Assembly (NCBI RefSeq): GCF_003172895.1
Contig: NZ_QGKL01000035.1
Coordinates: forward strand, 210,328-274,327
DNA: 64,000 nt
Direction of reading: 5' to 3'
DNA from: Leucothrix arctica
GTDB lineage: Bacteria; Pseudomonadota; Gammaproteobacteria; Thiotrichales; Thiotrichaceae
The stretch's first letter is position 1. Each line of letters begins with the position of its first letter. Made by a program: the position numbers and the translations under genes. Under the pieces are notes generated by a model. That model was given only the letters and a program-made list of their open reading frames with translations. It ran no database searches and was not told the origin of the DNA. Below, one piece after another: positions 37,412-46,225 of the stretch.

Positions 37412-38422
37412 ATGAACACCGTCACCCTAACACTAGACGAAATCCACACCCTCGCACGCGCTGCTCTCCTAAAAGCCGGCAGCAACGAAGAGATGGCCAA
37501 TTGCGTCGCAGACACGGTCACACGCGCAGAACGTGACGGCTCACATTCACACGGTCTTTTCCGTATTCCAGGTTATGTCGCGTCACTTGTTAGCGGCAAA
37601 GTAAACGGCAACGCCAACCCCAAAGTAGAACACATAACTCCAGTGATGATTCGTTGTGATGCAGACAATGCTTACGCACCGCTTGCCCACGCAAGATGCC
37701 TCGATCAGCTAGCAGAAGCGGCGAAAACCTACGGTATAGCGATGGCGCAAATTACCCGTTCTCATCACTTCGCAGCGTTGTGGCCTGAGACCGAAACGCT
37801 GGCTGAAAAAGGACTCGTCGCATTCACTTGTGTGAACTACATGCCGATGGTTGCGCCCTATGGTGCTAAGGAAAAAGTCTACGGCACCAACCCCATTTCA
37901 TTTGCATGGCCAAGAGAGGGAAGTACCCCTGTCGTTTTTGACATGGCGACCTCAGCAATGGCGATGGGTGACATACAAGTCGCTGCACGAGATGGTAAAA
38001 CACTGCCTTCGGGTGTTGGCTTAAATGAAGCGGGCGAACCGACTACCGACCCGAAGGATATCGACCCAAATACAGGCGGTGGAATGATCCTGCCATTTGG
38101 AGGCTATAAAGGCTCACATATCTCAATGATGGTGGAATTATTGGCAGGGCCATTGATGGGGCAAACGGTGAGTTTTGAAACCGAAAAAACAGATAATAAC
38201 GATGGCGGCCCACCTGCTGGCGGTCAGTTTATTTTAGCCATGTCACCTGAAATTACCTCAGGTACGGCAGACTGGGGAACTGGTGCAGACTCGTTATTTG
38301 ATAAGCTAAAGTCGTTTGATGGTGTGCGTTTACCCGGTGAGCGCCGCCACAAAAACAGACAAGATACTGGCCCAAGATCAATCAATGCTGAGTTGGTAAA
38401 AACGGTGTCTGATTTAGGATAA
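37412..38422 (+). CDS. Ldh-family NAD(P)-dependent oxidoreductase
   Basis: The 336-residue protein belongs to the malate/L-lactate/ureidoglycolate dehydrogenase (Ldh2) family, not the Rossmann type. It shows AERDGSHSHGLFRIPGYV with the catalytic histidine, ITRSHHFAALWPE, YGTNPISFAWPR, VVFDMATSAMAMGDI and LPFGGYKGSHISMMVELLAG. The set resembles delta1-piperideine-2-carboxylate reductase and related imine/2-oxoacid reductases, so a role in D-amino-acid or proline-type catabolism is possible. The substrate cannot be fixed. It stands alone downstream of the inverted repeat at 37278. C-rich codons at its start differ from its neighbours. Confidence 0.85.
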   Translation: MNTVTLTLDEIHTLARAALLKAGSNEEMANCVADTVTRAERDGSHSHGLFRIPGYVASLVSGKVNGNANPKVEHITPVMIRCDADNAYAPLAHARCLDQLAEAAKTYGIAMAQITRSHHFAALWPETETLAEKGLVAFTCVNYMPMVAPYGAKEKVYGTNPISFAWPREGSTPVVFDMATSAMAMGDIQVAARDGKTLPSGVGLNEAGEPTTDPKDIDPNTGGGMILPFGGYKGSHISMMVELLAGPLMGQTVSFETEKTDNNDGGPPAGGQFILAMSPEITSGTADWGTGADSLFDKLKSFDGVRLPGERRHKNRQDTGPRSINAELVKTVSDLG

Positions 38423-38458
38423 AGATTATTTAATTTATAAATTATTTCAAAATATTTT

Positions 38459-38486
38459 CTTGAAAAGCAAAAATACGGCCTCAGAT
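38459..38486 (+). promoter_or_regulatory. Sigma-32-like heat-shock promoter for the Hsp20 gene
   Basis: CTTGAAA (38459-38465), 13 bases, then CCTCAGAT (38479-38486). The first half is a perfect match to the sigma-32 -35 element (CTTGAAA); the second is a fair match to CCCCATnT. It is 87 bases before the ATG of the small heat-shock gene, which makes it biologically sensible. Confidence 0.55.
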
Positions 38487-38491
38487 TATTT

Positions 38492-38529
38492 TTACCAACA
38501 CTTCGACTCTCTGGGTGTTTTGTTGGTAA
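38492..38529 (+). promoter_or_regulatory. Stem-loop in the 5' leader of the Hsp20 gene
   Basis: TTACCAACA (38492-38500) and TGTTGGTAA (38521-38529) form a perfect 9-bp stem with a 20-base loop inside the predicted untranslated leader. A second small pairing (TTCT with AGAA, around 38554-38567) would partly cover the GGAGA ribosome-binding site, an arrangement reminiscent of an RNA thermometer. Structure is seen; function is inferred. Confidence 0.4.
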
Positions 38530-38572
38530 CAATCATTTTTAATTTCGTATGGCTTCTAATGGAGAATATGTC

Positions 38573-39043
38573 ATGAACACGATCGATTTATCACCGCTTT
38601 ACCGTAACAGCATTGGCTTTGACCGCATGGCTTCATTGCTAGATAACGCAATGAGAACAGAGTCTGCAAGCTCAGGCTATCCCCCTTATAACATCGAGGT
38701 GCTAGAGGAAAACCGTTACGCTATTTCACTGGCGATAGCAGGTTTTGCTGAGAGCGACCTAGATATAAACGTAGAAAAAGGCGTGCTCACCGTCCGTGGC
38801 AAAAAGGACGATGAAGCAGAGCGTGAGTACCTACACCGTGGTATTGCTAACCGTGCTTTTGAGCGCAAGTTTAACCTTGCTGATCATATAGAAGTAACGG
38901 GCGCAGACCTTGCCAACGGCTTACTCACCATCAACTTGCTTAAAGAAATTCCAGAGGCGATGAAGCCACGCACTATCTCGATTAACTCGGGTACGTCAGC
39001 GGTTGGAAAAGCAACTGAAGAGCCAAAAATACGAGCCGCATAA
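38573..39043 (+). CDS. Small heat-shock protein, Hsp20/IbpA family
   Basis: The 156-residue chaperone starts MNTIDLSPLYRNSIGFDRM, very like IbpA. The alpha-crystallin domain spans about residues 35-130 (PYNIEVLEENRYAISLAIAGF, LTVRGKKDD, YLHRGIANRAFERKFNLADHI, LANGLLTINLLKEIPE) and ends with a short polar tail containing PRTISINSG. It holds unfolding proteins for refolding. GGAGA lies 7 bases before ATG 38573. A sigma-32-like promoter and a leader hairpin lie upstream, and a terminator follows at 39091, so it is monocistronic and heat-induced by prediction. Confidence 0.93.
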   Translation: MNTIDLSPLYRNSIGFDRMASLLDNAMRTESASSGYPPYNIEVLEENRYAISLAIAGFAESDLDINVEKGVLTVRGKKDDEAEREYLHRGIANRAFERKFNLADHIEVTGADLANGLLTINLLKEIPEAMKPRTISINSGTSAVGKATEEPKIRAA

Positions 39044-39090
39044 AGCTCAACTAGCAGTGTACGCACTGTTTCAAAACTAGAAAGTAATAG

Positions 39091-39122
39091 AGCGTGAATG
39101 GGAAACTATTCGCGCTTTTTTA
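39091..39122 (+). terminator. Terminator after the Hsp20 gene
   Basis: AGCGTGAAT and ATTCGCGCT pair (one G-T) around GGGAAACT, followed by six Ts. Confidence 0.85.
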
Positions 39123-39184
39123 TTGATTAATCCAAGACATAAAAGCACTATTGGCTTCGCTATTTTAAATTATTAGGAACAACT

Positions 39185-40186
39185 ATGGATCCAATCACTC
39201 AAGGTGCTTTTGGTGCGGTATTTGCGCAGTTGCACGGCCGTAAAAAAGACATCGCGAAAGCGGGTGTTATCGGTGCGTTAGCAGGCATGGCGCCCGACTT
39301 GGATATCCTTATTCGTTCGATGAATGATCCGTTGTTGGCGTTGGAATACCACCGTCACTTCACGCATTCGCTATTATTTATTCCCTTTGGTGGTTTGATT
39401 GTTAGCTTGGTGCTACACCCCTTATTGGGCCGGCGATGGGGGCTGAGTTTTTTACAAACCTTGCTGTGGTGCATTATTGGTTATGCCACTCACGCTTTGC
39501 TGGACGCGTGTACTAGCTACGGCACGCAGTTGCTTTGGCCGCTGACTAATACTCGTTTTTCATGGGACATTATTTCCGTTATTGACCCATTGGTGACCGT
39601 GCCAATTTTGGTACTAACGATACTGGCGGCTCGTCGAAAGGCGCGGGGCTATGTGTTTTTAGCCATTGCGTGGTTGGTGTTGTATTTTGGCTTTGCGGCT
39701 TACTTGCACGAGCGTGCATTGGCAGAAGGCGTGAAGCTGGCAGAGTCACGTGGACTAGAGGTGGTAAGGCTTGAAGCTAAGCCTAGCTTTGCAAATATTG
39801 TCGTTTGGAAGATCATCACGGAAACCAAAGATACATTTTATGTGGACGCGATTAAACCGTTTGGTGACACGCCCAACGTTTGGGAAGGGCAGTCGTCTAA
39901 GAAGTTAGACATTGACCGTGACTTACCGTGGTTGGATAAAAGTTCTCAGCAAGCGAAAGATATTGAGCGTTTCCGTTGGTTCTCTATGGACTATATTGCA
40001 CTAGATAAAAACAACCCAAACCGCGTGGCTGACATCCGTTATTCACTGTTACCACAAGAGATTCAACCGTTATGGGGAATCGATTTGTCGCCAGATGCGA
40101 CGCCTGAAGATCACATCGTTTACTATAATGATCGTGGTGATAGTCGTGGTGCAGTTAAGCGTCTATGGCAAATGATATGGGAGTAA
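39185..40186 (+). CDS. YdjM-type membrane-bound metal-dependent hydrolase
   Basis: The 333-residue protein matches the YdjM/DUF457 family: MDPITQGAFGAVFAQ, GALAGMAPDLDILI, EYHRHFTHSLLF with metal-binding histidines, and GYATHALLDACTSYGT. Four to six hydrophobic helices fill residues about 55-180; a soluble, probably periplasmic C-terminal domain follows. Related proteins are induced by the SOS or DNA-damage response in enterobacteria; no LexA box is visible here. It is cotranscribed with the response regulator that starts 6 bases after its stop codon. Confidence 0.85.
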   Translation: MDPITQGAFGAVFAQLHGRKKDIAKAGVIGALAGMAPDLDILIRSMNDPLLALEYHRHFTHSLLFIPFGGLIVSLVLHPLLGRRWGLSFLQTLLWCIIGYATHALLDACTSYGTQLLWPLTNTRFSWDIISVIDPLVTVPILVLTILAARRKARGYVFLAIAWLVLYFGFAAYLHERALAEGVKLAESRGLEVVRLEAKPSFANIVVWKIITETKDTFYVDAIKPFGDTPNVWEGQSSKKLDIDRDLPWLDKSSQQAKDIERFRWFSMDYIALDKNNPNRVADIRYSLLPQEIQPLWGIDLSPDATPEDHIVYYNDRGDSRGAVKRLWQMIWE

Positions 40187-40192
40187 TGTTGC

Positions 40193-40870
40193 ATGTTAGT
40201 GCTATTAGTTGAAGACCATCGTTTATTAGCCGAGACACTTATCGACTACCTTGCGACGGAGTCTATTGACGTGGACTACGCCTCGACAGGGACGCAGGGG
40301 TTTGAGTTGGCGACGACTCAGACGTTTGACGCGATTATTTTGGATGTAAACCTGCCGGGTATGGATGGGTTTACGATCTGTCAAAAGCTGCGTCAGCTGC
40401 ACAAAATAGACACGCCCATTATCATGTTAACGGCGCGAGATCAGCTTGATGATAAGCTGTCTGGGTTTGAGCATGGCGCAGACGATTACTTGGTGAAGCC
40501 GTTTGAAAACCAAGAGTTAGTGATGCGTTTACAAGCTTTGGTTAAGCGTAACCGTGGCCAAGTGACTCAGAAGCAGCTCAGCATTGGTGACTTGGTGTTA
40601 GACGGTGGTAGCCAGCAAATTACACGTGCTGGAAAGTCGGTGGAAGTGTCACCGACTAGTTTCCGCATTTTAAATATTCTTATGCGTGAGTACCCCGACG
40701 TGGTGACGCGTGAAGCCATGGAGCAGGAGTTGTGGGGCAGTGACGTGCCTGACACTGACGTGCTGCGCAGTCATATTTATAATCTGCGTAAAGGTGTTGA
40801 TCATCCGTTTGATCAGTCAATGGTGCAGACGGTGAAGGGTGTTGGGTTGAAGCTGGTTGTACCTTTTTGA
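40193..40870 (+). CDS. OmpR/PhoB-family response regulator
   Basis: The 225-residue regulator has a receiver domain (MLVLLVEDHRLLAE with the acidic pair; phosphoacceptor aspartate in AIILDVNLPGMDG; TARDQ; VKPFENQ lysine) and a winged-helix DNA-binding domain (about 125-225; EVSPTSFRILNIL, VVTREAMEQELWG, LRSHIYNLRKGVD). GGGAG lies 9 bases before ATG 40193. Its likely partner kinase is on the opposite strand at 44372, beyond the FIST and GGDEF/EAL genes. The pairing is inferred from the neighbourhood. Confidence 0.92.
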   Translation: MLVLLVEDHRLLAETLIDYLATESIDVDYASTGTQGFELATTQTFDAIILDVNLPGMDGFTICQKLRQLHKIDTPIIMLTARDQLDDKLSGFEHGADDYLVKPFENQELVMRLQALVKRNRGQVTQKQLSIGDLVLDGGSQQITRAGKSVEVSPTSFRILNILMREYPDVVTREAMEQELWGSDVPDTDVLRSHIYNLRKGVDHPFDQSMVQTVKGVGLKLVVPF

Positions 40871-41020
40871 CCAGTTTATTGGTGTTGGAAAAACTAAAGT
40901 ATCTAGCCTTAGCGTGGTAGAGGACTTATGTGGTGAGATTGTCATGTCGTTTACTGTTGTTTTTGACTTATTATTAATCTCCACTCGTCCAATTATATAT
41001 TTATTTTGATGTTATTTAGG

Positions 41021-41037
41021 TTATGGTTAACCCATAA
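41021..41037. promoter_or_regulatory. Palindrome just upstream of the FIST gene
   Basis: TTATGGTTAACCCATAA has 6-bp arms (TTATGG/CCATAA) and ends 19 bases before the ATG at 41057. It could be an operator or a hairpin covering the ribosome-binding region, which otherwise lacks a clear Shine-Dalgarno. Confidence 0.35.
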
Positions 41038-41056
41038 AAAATAATGTTGAATTCTT

Positions 41057-42187
41057 ATGAACAAGTCTCCTCAAGTTCTGTTTGATCGTGAAGCCCGCTC
41101 GATGGCGTATTTTGAAAAACAACTTCAAGATGTTGAAGAACGTGGGATTAAAAGTATCACGTTTCTGATTGCTTCCGAGTACCTTCAAAACCAAGACACA
41201 ATTGATCCCTTTTTAAAGAACATGACTGTTCCAGTGTCGGGTGGTGTATTCGGTGAAGTTATCTATGACGGTCAGTACTTTACGGATGGGATGATTGCCG
41301 TTCTCTGGTTTCACGAGACACGAGTATCGACGTTTCTGGATGCTAGCAACTTGAGTTCAGTATTATATCAACAACAAGATTCTATTTTAGAAGGCACAGA
41401 CCATAAGACTAGTTTGGTCTTTTCCAACACTAAAATGCGAGCGGCAGAAGCGGCTTTAGATACGCTTTACTATCGAAATGGACAAAGCTCTCAGTATGCA
41501 GGTACCGGCACAGGTATCTTGTCAGACCTAGATGGTAGCAGTATTGTTACTAATGATGGCTTGGTTGCAGATGCGGTGCAAATTACTTCGTTTCCGTATA
41601 AGCAAAAAAACCATGTTGGTCATGGTTGGGCGGTTTTATCTGGCCCACACTTGGTGACAGAGTCGGAACAAAATAGGGTTAAGACCTTAGATTATCAAGC
41701 GATAAAACCTTATTACGAAAGCCTGATTAAAAATAGCGTCGGTGACGAAGCGAACGATCTGACGTTTCAACAAATGATAGAAATATATCCCATCGGCATC
41801 CAGCCTTACGATGAGGATATGATCGTAAGAGCCATACAGTCTTCTGATGATGAGGACATGCATTTTTTCGGTGACATCCCCGAATTTTCAAGTGTTTATA
41901 TTCTTTCTGGTAAACAGGAAAATTTACTAAACTATGTGAGAAATAAGGCTGATAGTTTTAAAACGATAGCCAGTGAGAAACCAGATCTCTCGATTGTTTT
42001 TAGTTGTTCTGGTCGACGCGCCCACATGGCAGAAAAGAGCGATGAAGAGTTAGCTATTCTGACTAATAGCATGGGTAATAGTCGTCAGATTATTGGTGTC
42101 AGATCAATTGGTGAAATTGCGAGTAACAGTACCGGTCTGGCGTGTTTTCACAGCATGTCTTTAGTTGTGGCTAATTTATGGATATGA
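41057..42187 (+). CDS. FIST-domain sensor protein
   Basis: The 376-residue protein has a FIST_N-like half (SITFLIASEYLQN, VPVSGGVFGEVIYDG, GHGWAVLSGPHL) and a FIST_C half (YPIGIQ..., LSIVFSCSGRRAHMAEK, SMGNSRQIIGVRSIGEIASN, LACFHSMSLVVANL). FIST domains are proposed small-ligand sensors (possibly amino acids) that feed signal-transduction outputs. It overlaps the next gene by 10 bases, so it is translationally coupled to the GGDEF/EAL protein, the classical partner of FIST. No membrane helix is seen, so it is cytoplasmic. Confidence 0.88.
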   Translation: MNKSPQVLFDREARSMAYFEKQLQDVEERGIKSITFLIASEYLQNQDTIDPFLKNMTVPVSGGVFGEVIYDGQYFTDGMIAVLWFHETRVSTFLDASNLSSVLYQQQDSILEGTDHKTSLVFSNTKMRAAEAALDTLYYRNGQSSQYAGTGTGILSDLDGSSIVTNDGLVADAVQITSFPYKQKNHVGHGWAVLSGPHLVTESEQNRVKTLDYQAIKPYYESLIKNSVGDEANDLTFQQMIEIYPIGIQPYDEDMIVRAIQSSDDEDMHFFGDIPEFSSVYILSGKQENLLNYVRNKADSFKTIASEKPDLSIVFSCSGRRAHMAEKSDEELAILTNSMGNSRQIIGVRSIGEIASNSTGLACFHSMSLVVANLWI

Positions 42188-44361
42188 ATGCAAATGCAGC
42201 CTATCACTTAGTGATGTTGCAGCAAGAGTTAGTGATGGTATTGGGCTCTTCTTCTGAGCCAGATGAGATTTTGCAGCGTTTTACTATGCGTGCTATCAAA
42301 GCGCTCAACCTTCGCTGTATCTACATCATACAAAAAGAAAATAAAGCGGTAGGGCTTGAGGATTATCACCATCGAGTGCCGTTGTTGGCACCTAGCATTG
42401 AAACGCATCCTCACCTAGAAAAGTATGTCTCTGCTGACTTGCCTGAATCTAGTGAGTTTGTTGAAGAGATCGTCATTGACCACGTTTATTGGTACTGCTA
42501 CAGCATTAAAAACTTAGGTTATATGATCATTGAACGAATGGCTAAACCGTTTAATGCTGGTTTAATAACGGCTCTAAACGCGCCTATTACGAGGTTCGGC
42601 CAGATCTATGTCGATAGGATGCAGTTTCTCTCGATTGATCGAGACCATGATCATATAAAAACTATTTCTGAGCATCTTAAAACAGAGAAAAATAAGCTGA
42701 CACACATCCTTCACGCGATTAAAGATGCAGTGCTGGTGTTTGATGATAATGGTGTGGTTGATTTTATGAATCCAGCCGGAAGAAGACTACTAAACGTTAA
42801 AAAATTCTCTAGTATTAATAATAACGTCACAAAGTATTTCAGAATTTTAGATAGTGTGAAATTCCAAGATATTACAAATGAGATTTTTAAAGCCTGTCAA
42901 AAAGAAGGTAGTTGGTTTTACGAGAAGCCAGTCGTTTTGTCGCTCACCGATAATTGTAGGCTGGTGGTTCGTTTGAATGTGCAAAGTATTCCGGACCATG
43001 TGAAAGAAGGACAAGAGGGAAGTCGCTATTACGTGTGCACTTTCAACGACATCACAGAAGCGCACCAGTTGCAGCAAGAGCTAATATGGCATGTAAACCA
43101 TGACCCTTTAACTCAGGCATTTAATCGTCGTGGCTTTGAAGAAAAAATGAATCAGATCATTACTGACAAGCGTACTAAGCCTTCGGTATTGATCTGTATG
43201 GACCTTGACCGCTTTAAACATGTGAATGATATCGGAGGTCATTTAGCCGGAGATGCGCTGTTACAACAAGTCACTACGCTAATGCTTCAAGAGATTAGCG
43301 ACAATGACGTGTTAGCGCGTGTTGGTGGGGATGAGTTTTGCGTTATTTTAGAGAATTGTACGATAGATAATGGGCTAAACATTGCTGAGCGTATTCGTAA
43401 GAATATTGACCGTCTGCGTTTTCGCTGGGAAAGAAATATATTCACAGTCGGCATCAGTTTGGGTGTGACCAAAATTAAAATTACTGACACGGATGCGGAT
43501 GCTATTTTTCTTCGTGCTGATGAAGCGTGTTTATCGTCTAAAGAAAACGGTCGTAATCAAGTCACACTAGCTGATAAAAATACCTCTAAAAAGGGTGATG
43601 TTGAATTAGACCTCAGTTACCTTCATTGCGTTAATTTGGCGTTACTCAACTTAGATGATAGTTACCAGTTTGTTTTGTACCGACAGCGCATTATTCCTGT
43701 GTCAGATGTTACTAAAACGTCACATGAGGAAGTGCTATTACGCATTCGAAAGGATGGCAAGTTGATTCCTCCTAATGCCTTTTTACCTGCTGCTGAGCGT
43801 AGTGGAAAGATCAGTGAGATCGACCTTTGGGTACTTAAAAAGACGCTACGGTATTTGCGAACCAATAAACAATGCACTTTGAATGTGAATATTTCAGGGG
43901 TGACGTTAAGCACTGCTAATAGTCGTGCGATGTTGTATGACCTTATTTCTGAGTTTCCATTAGAAGCTAACTATTTGTGCTTAGAGATTACAGAGACTTC
44001 GGCAATAACTAACCTTTCTAAGTGTATTGCTTTCATGGGAAAGCTGAACTATTTGGGCGTATCTTTTGCCCTAGATGACTTCGGAACAGGGGTGTCGTCT
44101 TTTAGTTACCTGAAGAATCTACCTATCAAATACCTTAAAATCGATGGTTCTTTTATTCGAGATATTTGTGATAATGAGATCGACGCGATTGTGGTCCAAT
44201 CAATTGTATCTGCCGCAAAGGCAATGAATATTTTGACGGTTGCAGAGTATGTCAGTAACTCAGATATTTTGGCCAAAGTGACAGAGATAGGCGTGGATTA
44301 TGTACAAGGTTATTACCTTGGTGAGCCAACGACGCTTGTTACAGAGAAAGCATTTAGCTGA
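42178..44361 (+). CDS. PAS-GGDEF-EAL protein coupled to FIST; EAL degenerate
   Basis: The 727-residue soluble protein has an N-terminal sensor region (about 1-165), a PAS-like domain (HILHAIKDAVLVFDDNGVVDFMNPAGR, about 175-295), a GGDEF domain (about 300-460; ARVGGDEF intact, no clear RxxD inhibitory site) and an EAL-like domain (about 475-720). EAL reads EVL (EEVLLRIRK); CLEITETSA, LDDFGTGVSSF and LKIDGSF are kept, but the catalytic set looks altered, so it may bind rather than degrade c-di-GMP. It is the output of the FIST protein encoded just before it. Confidence 0.9.
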   Translation: MDMNANAAYHLVMLQQELVMVLGSSSEPDEILQRFTMRAIKALNLRCIYIIQKENKAVGLEDYHHRVPLLAPSIETHPHLEKYVSADLPESSEFVEEIVIDHVYWYCYSIKNLGYMIIERMAKPFNAGLITALNAPITRFGQIYVDRMQFLSIDRDHDHIKTISEHLKTEKNKLTHILHAIKDAVLVFDDNGVVDFMNPAGRRLLNVKKFSSINNNVTKYFRILDSVKFQDITNEIFKACQKEGSWFYEKPVVLSLTDNCRLVVRLNVQSIPDHVKEGQEGSRYYVCTFNDITEAHQLQQELIWHVNHDPLTQAFNRRGFEEKMNQIITDKRTKPSVLICMDLDRFKHVNDIGGHLAGDALLQQVTTLMLQEISDNDVLARVGGDEFCVILENCTIDNGLNIAERIRKNIDRLRFRWERNIFTVGISLGVTKIKITDTDADAIFLRADEACLSSKENGRNQVTLADKNTSKKGDVELDLSYLHCVNLALLNLDDSYQFVLYRQRIIPVSDVTKTSHEEVLLRIRKDGKLIPPNAFLPAAERSGKISEIDLWVLKKTLRYLRTNKQCTLNVNISGVTLSTANSRAMLYDLISEFPLEANYLCLEITETSAITNLSKCIAFMGKLNYLGVSFALDDFGTGVSSFSYLKNLPIKYLKIDGSFIRDICDNEIDAIVVQSIVSAAKAMNILTVAEYVSNSDILAKVTEIGVDYVQGYYLGEPTTLVTEKAFS

Positions 44362-44371
44362 GGTGAACCCG

Positions 44372-45664
44372 CTAGTGATTTCTTATCAAAGTGACTGTTA
44401 CCGTTGTACCTTTCTCTACCTCGCTATAAATCCCTAAGCGCCAATCAAAGCGCTGGCAAAAACGTCTCACTATATCCAGCCCCAAACCATAACCACCTTG
44501 TTGTGTACTTGAGCGCTCAAACGGCTTTTGTATGCGTTCTATTTCGTCCTTAGCAATGCCTTTACCACTGTCACTAATACTGACGCTACTTTTCCGTATC
44601 GTGACGATTACCGTGCCTTTTTCTGTGTAATTGCATGCATTTCTCAATAAGTTGCTGAGCACAATACTGACGGCTTGATTGGGTGCTTCGACTTGCAAGT
44701 CAGCCTGTTCTTCCAAACTAATCACCACATGTTGGTCAGCGTTGTGGGTATTGTTTACTTGTTGAATTAGGGTAGGGAGTAACTTATTGAGTGTCACTGT
44801 CTCTTTGTTTTCTTGTCCTAACTTGCTGTCACGTGCCAATACCATTAGCGTTTCAATCATGGATAGCATGTCATTTGATGTCGTTTGCATTCGCTTGATG
44901 GCGCGTTGCTGAGCGGGTGTTTTGTCCTTTTGTTTATCCAGTATTTCAAGTGACCCTTTGATGACGGCCAGAGGTGTGCGAAGTTCGTGACTCACATCAT
45001 GTGTAAACTCACGCTCGCGTTGCAGTTGGTTTTTTAACTGCTGGGTAAACCCTTTGAGGGAGTCGGCAAGCACGCTCACTTCGTCTTTGCTATGTTCTTG
45101 TGTGTACTTATCCAATTGCAATGAGTCGAGTTCGTCCTTCGAGAGGTCAAAATGACGCATAGTTTGGGCTAATGACATCAATGGTGAGAGTGTTTTGCGT
45201 GAGTACTTGTAAACAAACCAGGCTGACAAATAGATGATGATAAGCACCATACTCAGTGGCATTACACCAAAGTAAAACGATAGCGCACGGACACTTTGTT
45301 CATCAAACAATAGGAATAACTTCTTATTATCCCGAACCTCAGTAAACAAAATCGGCTTGTGCCCGTCAAACACAACTCGTCCATAATTATCGCTAATATC
45401 ACGTAACTCAGTCGGAACGTTGTTTAAGTTGTCATCTATTGATATGTAGCCGCGTAGGTTGTCAGTGTTTGGTACTGGGTGGTTTGGGTTTTGTTCTAAT
45501 TGTGCCCAATAGTGTATGGCCTCGTTTTTTAAGGCTGTTTTAACCATGACCTGCTCAACAATGATGGCCGCGACAAAAACACCCAGCACCGTTACAGTAC
45601 TGATGAATAACAGTTGCAGCACAAATACTCGAATCAGTTTGTTGTTGATACCCGACTTTTGCAA
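44372..45664 (-). CDS. HAMP-containing sensor histidine kinase
   Basis: The 430-residue kinase has a transmembrane helix near residues 13-38, a periplasmic loop of about 90 residues, a second helix (about 133-155), HAMP, an H-box (THDVSHELRTPLAVIKG), N-box (LSNLLRNACNYTE), G1 (DSGKGIA) and G2 (GGYGLGLDIV). It should phosphorylate the response regulator at 40193, which has no other kinase nearby. It is convergent with the GGDEF/EAL gene (10 bases between stops) and divergent from the lipid-modification operon. Confidence 0.92.
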   Translation of the reverse strand: MQKSGINNKLIRVFVLQLLFISTVTVLGVFVAAIIVEQVMVKTALKNEAIHYWAQLEQNPNHPVPNTDNLRGYISIDDNLNNVPTELRDISDNYGRVVFDGHKPILFTEVRDNKKLFLLFDEQSVRALSFYFGVMPLSMVLIIIYLSAWFVYKYSRKTLSPLMSLAQTMRHFDLSKDELDSLQLDKYTQEHSKDEVSVLADSLKGFTQQLKNQLQREREFTHDVSHELRTPLAVIKGSLEILDKQKDKTPAQQRAIKRMQTTSNDMLSMIETLMVLARDSKLGQENKETVTLNKLLPTLIQQVNNTHNADQHVVISLEEQADLQVEAPNQAVSIVLSNLLRNACNYTEKGTVIVTIRKSSVSISDSGKGIAKDEIERIQKPFERSSTQQGGYGLGLDIVRRFCQRFDWRLGIYSEVEKGTTVTVTLIRNH

Positions 45665-45690
45665 AATATTTTCCTATCTTCACGTTGTTT

Positions 45691-45701
45691 TGACATTGTC
45701 A
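45691..45701. promoter_or_regulatory. Short palindrome upstream of the lipid-modification operon
   Basis: TGACATTGTCA is a perfect 5-bp inverted repeat with one central base, lying between the divergent histidine kinase and the first operon gene. It may bind a regulator of either gene; also read as TTGACA it could be a -35 element, but no good -10 follows. Confidence 0.35.
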
Positions 45702-45769
45702 TTGGCACACTAAAGCCATTGATTATTCATTGTGTCCTGAATTAAGAACACTGTCGAGGCTAGAAAGTT

Positions 45770-46225
45770 ATGAGTACAGACAACGCGTCACATCCAGTAG
45801 AGCCTAAGATCATCACTGATTTCGCTGAGCTTTATCAGTCGCTGAATAAGGATAATTTGCATAGGTTATCAGAGGTTTATAGTGATGATGTGGAGTTCAT
45901 TGACTCGTCTCATCAGCTACAAGGTATCAGTAATTTGACGGATTATTTTGAGGGGCTTTACAGCAACTTAGAGTACTGCAGGTTCGACATTAAATACATT
46001 CAATCAGACAGTTCTGGCCATGCTTTTTTAACATGGCAAATGGACTTTGCGCACCCTAAGTTATCGGGTGGCAAAAATATTACAGTAGACGGTGCTACAG
46101 ACTTACGGTTTGAGGAAAAAATTACCTATCACCGTGACTTTATCGACATGGGTCAGATGCTTTATGAGCATATTCCTGTGCTTGGGTCGGTTATCCGTTT
46201 CATTAAGAAAAAGGCGATCTCATGA
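45770..46225 (+). CDS. SnoaL/NTF2-like protein heading the lipid-modification operon
   Basis: The 151-residue protein has the NTF2/SnoaL fold: ITDFAELYQSLNKDNLHRLSEVYSDDVEFIDSSHQLQG, FDIKYIQSDSSGHAFLTWQMDFAHPKL, and FEEKITYHRDFIDMG. Such small cone-shaped domains serve as enzymes or lipid-binding modules. Its stop overlaps the start of the SDR gene (ATGA). In Vibrio/Shewanella clusters of this kind a similar small protein often starts the operon. Start at ATG 45770 gives the family N-terminus. Confidence 0.8.
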   Translation: MSTDNASHPVEPKIITDFAELYQSLNKDNLHRLSEVYSDDVEFIDSSHQLQGISNLTDYFEGLYSNLEYCRFDIKYIQSDSSGHAFLTWQMDFAHPKLSGGKNITVDGATDLRFEEKITYHRDFIDMGQMLYEHIPVLGSVIRFIKKKAIS

